This document shows, in pieces, positions 1 to 5,675 of a stretch of DNA of 6,234 nt; within the stretch, counting starts at the first letter, position 1, and the number at the start of each line of letters is the position of its first letter. The DNA comes from Planctomycetales bacterium (lineage in GTDB: Bacteria; Planctomycetota; Planctomycetia; Pirellulales; Thermoguttaceae), in contig SKJM01000434.1 in NCBI GenBank assembly GCA_007122045.1, forward strand, positions 1 to 6,234, in the 5' to 3' direction. The notes below the pieces were generated by a model. The model worked only from the letters and a program-made list of their open reading frames with translations. It was not told the origin of the DNA and ran no database searches. The translations under genes and the position numbers were made by a program.

Positions 1-244
1 ACGTGTAGTCATCGACGCTTGACTCGCCACACGCATCCATAATGTAGAGCAGCGCCGTGCCTTGGTGCTCCGCGACAGCCGAAAGTACCGGCGCCTGATT
101 CGTGTGCTTGGGAAGCAGGTCGAGGTAGTCAAGCTGCGCCGGCGAGGAGAGCTTTGCGTCCAGGGGGACGAAATCCGTGCACCCGTAGGCAGCCAGCCGC
201 TTTGACAACGGTCGTGGTTCTGCATCTGGCGGTGCCGTTGACAT
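1..244 (-). CDS. N-terminal part of an unrecognised protein, cut by the window edge
   Basis: Reading leftwards from an ATG at 244-242, the minus strand stays open for 81 codons to the window edge. The protein begins MSTAPPDAEPRPLSKRLAAY and continues with a stretch rich in Leu, Asp and Pro (YLDLLPKH at about residues 40-47) and an Ala/Val/Leu-rich segment that looks like buried strands or helices (about 52-69). There is no signal peptide or membrane segment in this part, so it is probably cytoplasmic. The start is supported by a GGAGA ribosome binding site (minus strand, bases 256-252) seven bases before the ATG. I do not recognise the family and assign no function. The gene runs divergently from the oxidoreductase-metXW unit, with about 500 bases between the two starts. 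Base composition is less GC-rich than the central genes. The open frame and ribosome binding site make a real gene likely, but the fragment is short. Confidence 0.6.
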   Translation of the reverse strand, partial: MSTAPPDAEPRPLSKRLAAYGCTDFVPLDAKLSSPAQLDYLDLLPKHTNQAPVLSAVAEHQGTALLYIMDACGESSVDDYT

Positions 245-601
245 GAAGGTATCTCCGTCCCGAACTCGATCGGTCCGACCGAATCAACGTTCTCGGTCGT
301 GGGTTGACCGGGAGGCTCCGGTTTGGCGCTGAAGCCGATGGCTATTGACTATTCTGGTCGTCCGCCATCGAGTCCGCAAGCCCCCCCGGGGGAATGCAAG
401 TGGGATCAGTGCCGATGCTGGGGCAAGGTTGGCAAGAACATGTGGGAGCACGCACCGTTGTGGGAATGGGCGACCGCCAGACGCCAACGGGTTTTTGGCA
501 CACGCAGCAGAGCAATCATCACGGGGGGTGTCTATGTAACCATGCAGCGTTATGCGCATTCTGCACTTCCATCCGCCCATACAGTTATCAACGACGGCGC
601 A
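245..601. other. Non-coding stretch between divergent genes
   Basis: Apart from the inverted repeats at 270-310, I see no supported gene here. The open frames that cross it, on both strands, are short, lack ribosome binding sites, overlap one another and encode low-complexity Arg/Pro/Gly/His-rich sequence without recognisable motifs. A 10-base palindrome CCCCCGGGGG sits at 383-392. No tRNA-like T-loop, CRISPR repeat or transposase fragment was recognised. It may hold the undefined promoter of the left-edge gene, or the decayed remains of a gene too degraded to identify. Confidence 0.5.
270..310. promoter_or_regulatory. Cluster of TCGGTC/GACCGA inverted repeats upstream of the left-edge gene
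   Basis: Four half-sites lie within 41 bases: TCGGTC at 270-275, GACCGA at 277-282, TCGGTC at 293-298 and GACCG at 306-310. The first two form a perfect 6+6 inverted repeat around a single C. The second and third also pair, across a 10-base loop, as do the third and fourth across 7 bases. The cluster starts 26 bases upstream of the minus-strand start codon at 244, so it could be an operator for a dimeric repressor or a folded leader RNA. No clear -10/-35 pair was seen on the minus strand nearby, so the mechanism is open. Confidence 0.4.
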
Positions 602-630
602 TTCTCAGCCACCGTCCGGTCTGCTATATT
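602..630 (+). promoter_or_regulatory. Candidate extended -10 promoter for the oxidoreductase-metXW unit
   Basis: TTCTCA (602-607, four of six matches to the sigma70 -35 box) is separated by exactly 17 bases from TATATT (625-630, five of six matches to the -10 box). The -10 is preceded by TG plus one base (622-624), the extended -10 signature. Transcription would begin near 637, leaving a leader of about 110 bases before the ATG at 748. No other pair this good was seen in the upstream gap. This is a pattern match only. Confidence 0.45.
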
Positions 631-637
631 GGAAGTT

Positions 638-662
638 GCCGGTAGCCGGCGGCCGCCGCCGG
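638..662 (+). promoter_or_regulatory. Two overlapping, mutually exclusive hairpins at the start of the leader
   Basis: GCCGG-TAG-CCGGC (638-650) forms a 5-bp stem. CCGGCGG-CCG-CCGCCGG (646-662) forms a perfect 7-bp all-GC stem. They share bases 646-650, so only one can form at a time. They fall at the predicted transcription start of the oxidoreductase-metXW transcript. No T-run follows, so this is not a classical terminator. It could protect the 5' end of the mRNA, or could simply be GC-rich sequence. Confidence 0.35.
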
Positions 663-747
663 ACGGTTCCCACCCGGAAACGACCTTCCCAACCGAAGGC
701 GTCCCGAATGACACCTTCCATCGTTCCAACACAAGGAGTCCCGTGAA

Positions 748-2073
748 ATGGCTGCACGCACGACACGACGCCGGTTTCTGAAGACGACCAGCGCAATCGG
801 GTTAGGGTACTTTGTCGCCTCCGGGCTGCGCGCCCGGGGAAACGAGTCGCCGAACGAACGCATCCGCATGGCGAGCGTGGGGGTCGGCGGCCGGGGGTCG
901 GCCAACTCGAACGACGCCGGGCGGGCCGGCGAGATGGTGGCCATCTGCGATACCGACACTGCCCGCCTGGTGGGGGCCGGCAAGCGATTCTCCGGCGCGA
1001 AGCAGTACACCGACTTCCGCAAGATGTTCGACGAGGTGGGCGAGCGGATCGACGCGGTGGCCGTCAGCACGCCCGACCACACCCATACCGCGCCCGGCCT
1101 GATGGCCATGCGGATGGGCAAACACTGCTACTGTGAGAAGCCGCTCACCCGCACCATCTACGAGGCCCGCCTGATGGGCCAGGTGGCCCGCGAGCAGGGT
1201 GTGGCCACGCAAATGGGCAATCAGTTCACGGCCACCAGCGGCTTGCGCAAAGCGGCCGCGTTGCTTCGGGCGGGCGTGCTGGGTACGGTAACCGAACTGC
1301 ACGTCTGGTCGAACCGGCCCATCTGGCCGCAGGGCGGCACCCGGCCCGACCCGCAGCCGGTGCCCAACCACCTCGAGTGGGACCTGTGGCTGGGGCCCGC
1401 GCCGGAGCGTCCCTACGGGCCCGGCTATCACCCGTTCGCGTGGCGCGGCTGGTGGGATTTCGGCACCGGCGCCCTCGGCGACATGGCCTGCCATACCATG
1501 AACATGCCCTACGCCGGCCTCGACCTGCGCGACCCCGTTTCGGTCCAGGCCGAAACCTCCGGCCACAACCGCGACAGCCTTCCCCGCTGGTCGGTCATCA
1601 CCTATGAGTTCCCGGCGGCCGCCGGACGAGGGCCCGTGAAGATGGTCTGGTACGACGGCGGCAGGCGCTGCCCGCCCGAATTGCTCGAGGGCGAGGAGCA
1701 GACCGCCAGCGGAGCCTTGATCATCGGCGAGAAGGGCAAGATGTATTCGCCCGGCGATAGCGGCACCGAGTACCGGCTGCTGGCCGGCGCCAAGGAGGTG
1801 GACGTCGAGTTCACGCAGTCGCCGGGCCACTTCACCGAGTGGATCAACGCCATCCGGGGCGGCGAGCCGGCCATGTCGAACTTCCCCGACTACGCCGCGC
1901 CGCTGACCGAAATGGTTCTGCTGGGCAACCTGGCCGTGTGGACCGCTCCCGAGCCGGAGACGCTCGGGCCGAAGGTCCAGTGGGACGCCGAGAACCTTCG
2001 GGCCACCAACGTCGAAGGACTCGAAACCCTGATCAAGCCCGAGTACCGCGACGGCTACATCCTCGACGCCTGA
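748..2073 (+). CDS. Tat-exported Gfo/Idh/MocA-family oxidoreductase
   Basis: This is a predicted NAD(P)-dependent sugar or cyclitol dehydrogenase of 441 residues. The N-terminus carries a textbook twin-arginine signal, TRRRFLK (residues 6-12), followed by a hydrophobic stretch (about 16-27), so the protein is predicted to be exported folded or anchored facing the periplasm. The Rossmann glycine motif is VGVGGRG (44-50) with acidic residues D68/D70 after strand 2. STPDHTHTAP (107-116) and EKPLT (130-134, with the family's usual catalytic Lys131) follow. The C-terminal domain holds WDLWLGP (211-217) and GTGALGDMACHTMN (239-252), giving the Asp245/His249 pair expected at the active site. Length and motifs fit the family, so it looks intact. 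The start has a strong AAGGAG site (733-738) nine bases upstream. The substrate cannot be read from sequence; in Planctomycetota such proteins occur as large paralogous sets, often thought to act on sugars. It lies 7 bases upstream of metXW and probably shares its transcript. Confidence 0.93.
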   Translation: MAARTTRRRFLKTTSAIGLGYFVASGLRARGNESPNERIRMASVGVGGRGSANSNDAGRAGEMVAICDTDTARLVGAGKRFSGAKQYTDFRKMFDEVGERIDAVAVSTPDHTHTAPGLMAMRMGKHCYCEKPLTRTIYEARLMGQVAREQGVATQMGNQFTATSGLRKAAALLRAGVLGTVTELHVWSNRPIWPQGGTRPDPQPVPNHLEWDLWLGPAPERPYGPGYHPFAWRGWWDFGTGALGDMACHTMNMPYAGLDLRDPVSVQAETSGHNRDSLPRWSVITYEFPAAAGRGPVKMVWYDGGRRCPPELLEGEEQTASGALIIGEKGKMYSPGDSGTEYRLLAGAKEVDVEFTQSPGHFTEWINAIRGGEPAMSNFPDYAAPLTEMVLLGNLAVWTAPEPETLGPKVQWDAENLRATNVEGLETLIKPEYRDGYILDA

Positions 2074-2080
2074 TTGCCGT

Positions 2081-3925
2081 ATGAACGAATCGCAGGAGCG
2101 GGAACGGGTACTGGAAAGCAGCGACAGCAACCGGCATGCGCGGCCGCTTCGGTACGCGCAGTCGGTTGCTTTCGATGCGCCGTTCCCGCTCCAACGCGGC
2201 GGATGCCTGCCCGACCTGACCGTCGTGTACGAAACCTACGGCAAGCTGAACGCCGCGGGCGACAACGCGGTGCTCATGTGCCATGCCCTGTCGGGCGACT
2301 CGCACGTGGCCCGGCACGACGAGGCCGACGATCCCGGCTGGTGGGATCTGGTAGTCGGGCCGGGCAGGGCGATCGACACGGACCGGTACTTCGTTATCTG
2401 CCCGAACCTGCTGGGCGGCTGCCGGGGCACGACGGGCCCGAACAGCCTCAACCCGGCAACCGGCCGGCCCTACGGGGCCGACTTCCCCGTCATCACCGTG
2501 GCCGACATGGTCGAGGCGCAGCGCCTGCTGCTGGACCGCCTGGGCATTGAGCGGCTTCGGTGCGCGGTGGGCAGCTCGCTGGGCGGGTTCATGGTGCTCG
2601 ATTGGGCCACCCGACTCCCCGACCGCCTCGCCGGCGCCCTGGTCCTGGCCGCCGCGCCGCGGCTGACCAGTCAGGCCCTGGCGTTCGACATCGTCGCGCG
2701 GAACGCCATCATCCGCGACCCCCACTTCCATGGCGGTCAATACTACGACCACCCCGCCGGGCCCGTGGTGGGCCTGGCCCTGGCGCGGATGCTCGGCCAC
2801 ATCACCTACCTTTCGCGCGAGGCGATGATGCAGAAGTTCGACGCCAACCGCCTCCGCCCTCACGACATCCAAACACAGTTCGAAACCAAGTTCTCGGTCG
2901 GCTCCTACCTGGCCTACCAGGCCGACCGGTTCGGCGAACGGTTTGACGCGAACAGCTACCTGACCCTCAGCATGGCGCTCGACCTGTTCGACTTGGGCGC
3001 CACGCCGGCCGAGCTTGCCGCGAACCTCGCCCGCTCCCGCTGCCGATGGCTGCTGATCAGCTTCAGCACCGACTGGCTGTTCCCGGCCTTCCAGTCGCGC
3101 GAACTGGTCGGAACCTTGCTGGCACACGGCCGGCCGGTGAGCTACTGCAACGTGGCGAGCGACTGCGGGCACGACGCCTTCCTGCTGCCCGACGACCTGG
3201 CCAGCTACGGCGACCTGATGCGTTCCTTCCTGGCCAACCTCGAGGCGGTGCCCGACCCGTCGGCCGATCGCTGCACGGCCGACGGCTGCGCGTGCGATAC
3301 CGAGAACCACAGCCTCACGAGCATCTTCCACCACCACCACCGGCTCGACTACGACCACATTGTCGAGTTGATTCCGCCCGGCGCGAGCGTGCTCGACCTC
3401 GGCTGCGGCAGCGGCGGCCTGCTGGCCCGGCTGCGCGGCCGCGGACACGAACGCCTGGTGGGTGTCGAACTGGACGAGCGGGCGCTCCGCACCTGCGTGT
3501 GCCGTGGGCTCGACGTGGTGCAGGACGACGTCAACCGCGGCCTGCCCGACTTCGCCGACCGGCAGTTCGATTTCGTCGTTCTCTCGCAAACGCTGCAAAC
3601 CGTCATGGACGTGCGCCGCGTGCTCCGCGAGATGCTGCGGGTGGGGCGCCGGGCGGTGGTCAGTTTCCCGAACCTGGGCTACCACAAACTGCGGCGGCAA
3701 CTGGCCGAGGAGGGCCGCGCCCCGCGCGTCTTCCCCGGCGAAGGCTACCACTGGTACAACACCCCCAACGTGCGTTTCCTCACCCTGGCCGACTTCGAGC
3801 AGCTTTGCCGCGACGAGGGCTACACCATCCTCCAGCGGCTCGCCCTCGACACGGCCACCGACCGGCCCGTCGACCACGACCCGAACCTCGACGCCGACGT
3901 CGCCATCGCGGTGCTGAGCCGGTAG
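2081..3925 (+). CDS. metX-metW: Homoserine O-acyltransferase MetX fused to MetW
   Basis: This is a 614-residue two-domain protein. Residues about 22-388 are MetX, an alpha/beta-hydrolase that transfers an acyl group from acyl-CoA to homoserine, the committed step of methionine synthesis. Visible motifs are CHALSGDSH (67-75), GGCRGTTGP (112-120), the nucleophile elbow GSSLGG (164-169, Ser166), and the remaining triad residues Asp331 (STDWLFP) and His364 (CGHDAFLL). Residues about 422-614 are MetW, a SAM-methyltransferase-like fold: VLDLGCGSGG (437-446), VVLSQTLQ (499-506), SFPNLGYHKLR (528-538) and WYNTPN (558-563). MetX and MetW are usually separate adjacent genes; here there is no stop or frame change between them. 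Acyl donor is undecided: Leu333 stands where, from memory, succinyl-type proteobacterial MetX has Arg, which leans weakly to acetyl-CoA. The ATG, 7 bases after the upstream stop, has no obvious ribosome binding site and may depend on translational coupling; no other ATG is in frame before residue 66. Cytoplasmic. Confidence 0.95.
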   Translation: MNESQERERVLESSDSNRHARPLRYAQSVAFDAPFPLQRGGCLPDLTVVYETYGKLNAAGDNAVLMCHALSGDSHVARHDEADDPGWWDLVVGPGRAIDTDRYFVICPNLLGGCRGTTGPNSLNPATGRPYGADFPVITVADMVEAQRLLLDRLGIERLRCAVGSSLGGFMVLDWATRLPDRLAGALVLAAAPRLTSQALAFDIVARNAIIRDPHFHGGQYYDHPAGPVVGLALARMLGHITYLSREAMMQKFDANRLRPHDIQTQFETKFSVGSYLAYQADRFGERFDANSYLTLSMALDLFDLGATPAELAANLARSRCRWLLISFSTDWLFPAFQSRELVGTLLAHGRPVSYCNVASDCGHDAFLLPDDLASYGDLMRSFLANLEAVPDPSADRCTADGCACDTENHSLTSIFHHHHRLDYDHIVELIPPGASVLDLGCGSGGLLARLRGRGHERLVGVELDERALRTCVCRGLDVVQDDVNRGLPDFADRQFDFVVLSQTLQTVMDVRRVLREMLRVGRRAVVSFPNLGYHKLRRQLAEEGRAPRVFPGEGYHWYNTPNVRFLTLADFEQLCRDEGYTILQRLALDTATDRPVDHDPNLDADVAIAVLSR

Positions 3926-3970
3926 GACGTCGCGGCATCCTTAGCGTTCTTGTGATGGGATTGATCCATT

Positions 3971-3998
3971 CCGCGCCGGTCCCTTCCGGGATGCGCGG
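3971..3998 (+). terminator. Stem-loop after metXW, possible terminator without a T-run
   Basis: CCGCGC (3971-3976) pairs with GCGCGG (3993-3998). Inside, TCCC (3980-3983) pairs with GGGA (3988-3991) around a TTCC loop, leaving an asymmetric internal loop of three bases against one. It lies 45 bases after the metXW stop codon and before the next promoter, which is where a terminator is expected. No run of T follows, so it may instead be an mRNA 3'-end stabiliser or part of a factor-dependent terminator. Confidence 0.4.
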
Positions 3999-4070
3999 CT
4001 ACCAGCCGATGTTCCGGGTGGAATCCGTCGCGATGCTCGCGTTTGGACTGTCGTGGCCCGCCATATCGCC

Positions 4071-4099
4071 TCGACACCCCATCGCCAGGCGGGTATAAT
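4071..4099 (+). promoter_or_regulatory. Near-consensus sigma70 promoter for the methyltransferase remnant
   Basis: TCGACA (4071-4076, five of six matches to TTGACA) is followed after exactly 17 bases by a perfect TATAAT (4094-4099). Transcription would begin near 4106, giving a leader of about 50 bases before the ATG at 4158. A perfect TATAAT is conspicuous in this GC-rich context. It is the strongest promoter match in the window and lies in the gap after metXW. Confidence 0.65.
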
Positions 4100-4157
4100 G
4101 GCCGCTCCTCCGCCGCCGGGCGGGAACGGTCCTTTTTGTGTATCGAGGTTCCCGGAC

Positions 4158-5631
4158 ATGACGCCGCACCAGTTCATCGCCAAGCGTCGAGCACATGTTC
4201 ACCGTATGGGATGGGCGAGTACCGCGGGAGGCCGACCTGTGCTGCTACTGGTTCGCCAAGGGATGCGACGCGATCCGGCGCGGACAATGCGGCCGCGCGG
4301 GGCTCTTGGCAACCCAAGGCATCCGCGGCGGGGCGAACCGCAAGGTGCTTCAGCGCATCAAGGAGGCGGGCGATATCTTCTTCGCTGAAAGCGATCGGCC
4401 ATGGATTCTCGAGGGAGCGGCCGTGCACGTCTCGATGGTCGGTTTTGACGACGGGTCGGAAACGTCCCGCCAGTTGGACGGTCTGCCCGTGACGACCATC
4501 AACGCCAATTTGCGAAACACCATCGATACGACCAAGGCGATTCGCCTGCCGGACAACGCCAGTATCTGCTATATGGCCGATACGAAGGGCGGAGCCTTCG
4601 ATATTCTTGAAACGGTCGCCCTGGAAATGCTCCGTTTGCCGAACGTGCACGGGCGTCCGAATTCGGACGTGGTCGTCCCATGGGTGAATGGCCTGGACGT
4701 GACCCGCCGCTCCCGCGATATGTGGATGATCGACTTCGGCACCGATACGCCACTCGACGCAGCCGCGTGTTACGAGGCACCATTTCGGCATATTGACGAA
4801 CACGTTCGACCGATACGCGAGAAAAACAAGCGGCGGTCCTATCGCGAGAAGTGGTGGATTCACGTGGAGCCGCGTCCCGCGATGCGGCGCGCTCTCGCTC
4901 CGCTTCCGCGTTTCGTGGCTACCATCGGAGTAGGGAAACATCGGCTCTTCGTGTGGCTGAAGCGGCCCACCCTTCCAGACCATCAACTGTTTGCCTTTGC
5001 AGACGACACCGATGCCTTCTTCGGTATTCTGCACTCGCGCGTCCATGAGGTGTGGGCCCGCGCGCAGGGCACGCAGGTTCGCGAACGCGAAAGCGGCTTC
5101 CGCTACACGCCGACCACCTGCTTGGAAACCTTCCCCTTCCCCGCGCCCACCGACGCGCAGCGGGAGGCGATTTCGGAGGCGGCGAGGGAGTTGGACCGGT
5201 TGCGGAACAACTGGCTCAACCCGCCGGAGTGGACCCGCGAGGAGGTGCTGGAGTTCCCCGGCTCGGCCGACGGCCCCTGGGCCCGCTACGTGACCGCCCC
5301 CGACGCCCGCGGCATCGGCACCGTCCGCTACCCCCGCACCGTTCCCCTGAACGCCGAGTGCGCCCGCGAACTCAAAACCCGCACGCTCACCGCGCTGTAC
5401 AACGCCCGCCCCACCTGGCTCGACCTCGCCCACCGCCGCCTCGACGCCGCTGTGCTGAGCGCCTACGGCTGGCCCGAGGACCTTTCCGACGACGCCCTGC
5501 TCGCGCGGCTGTTGGAGTTGAACCTTGCCCGGGCGGGTGGGGGAGGCGGGCGAGCGCAGGACGCCACAGTCTTCTCCGCACGACAAGAAACCCAGCCCCG
5601 CGATATTGCGGCCCATAGGTGGGGGGAGTAA
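4158..5631 (+). pseudogene. MmeI-like DNA methyltransferase/restriction gene with large internal deletion
   Basis: Full members of this family run to roughly 900-1,000 residues: an N-terminal nuclease-like region, a helical part, a SAM-dependent adenine methyltransferase with PACGSG and NPPF/Y motifs, then a target-recognition domain. Here the ATG at 4158, with GAGGT (4145-4149) eight bases upstream, encodes MTPHQFIAK, which matches the usual family N-terminus. Near base 4185 the sequence jumps, in another frame, to VEHMFTVWDGRVPREADL, which in the family lies just after NPPF/Y. From there 478 codons from the ATG at 4195 are open: LATQGIRGGANR (38-49), VHVSMVGFDDGSE (77-89), HGRPNSDVV (152-160), PWVNGLD (162-168), WWIHVEPRPAMRRAL (220-234), RYTPTTCLETFPFP (303-316) and the family's C-terminal LYNARPTWLDLAHRRLD (401-417). 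The nuclease region, SAM site and NPPF/Y are absent, so no methylation or cleavage is expected. Translation from 4158 stops out of frame at 4388 after 76 residues. The ATG at 4195 lacks a ribosome binding site. Real deletion and assembly error cannot be separated here. Confidence 0.85.
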
Positions 5632-5634
5632 GAT
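5606..5634 (+). promoter_or_regulatory. Weak candidate promoter for the right-edge gene
   Basis: TTGCGG (5606-5611) lies 17 bases before TAAGAT (5629-5634), with three and four matches to the consensus hexamers. It overlaps the stop codon of the methyltransferase remnant and would start transcription near 5641, about 35 bases before the next ATG. The spacing is right but the boxes are poor, so the gene could equally be read from the upstream promoter. Confidence 0.25.
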
Positions 5635-5675
5635 ATTAACTCGACGGGGGGACCCTTCCCACGGAAGTAGATGTC

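Noticed and set aside
345..373. TTGACT as a -35 box in the gap
   Set aside because: At 17-base spacing the partner is TCGAGT, a poor -10, and no gene follows closely.
483..499. GCCAA/TTGGC stem-loop as a terminator
   Set aside because: Only five base pairs, with the T bases inside the loop and stem rather than after it, and no gene ends nearby.
323..781. 152-codon plus-strand open frame in the upstream gap
   Set aside because: It starts at TTG, has no ribosome binding site, overlaps the oxidoreductase start and its ribosome binding site, and shows no recognisable protein features.
802..2130. 442-codon open frame on the minus strand opposite the oxidoreductase
   Set aside because: It is a codon-bias shadow; the composition is low-complexity and the plus strand carries all family motifs.
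3329..3340. Four consecutive His codons as a cloning tag
   Set aside because: The run is embedded in a natural linker in the middle of a fused protein, and four His is shorter than a usual tag.
2033..3877. 614-codon open frame on the minus strand opposite metXW
   Set aside because: It is the antisense shadow of a strongly supported gene, common in high-GC DNA. The protein is Val/Gly/Arg/His-rich with no motifs, whereas the plus-strand frame has full MetX and MetW motif sets.
4110..4137. CCGCC-GCCG-GGCGG hairpin followed by a run of five T, as an attenuator in the methyltransferase leader
   Set aside because: Nine bases separate the stem from the T-run, too far for an intrinsic terminator, and the T-run is short.
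4174..5616. 480-codon open frame on the minus strand opposite the methyltransferase remnant
   Set aside because: Same kind of shadow. The plus-strand frame matches the MmeI-like family along nearly its whole length.
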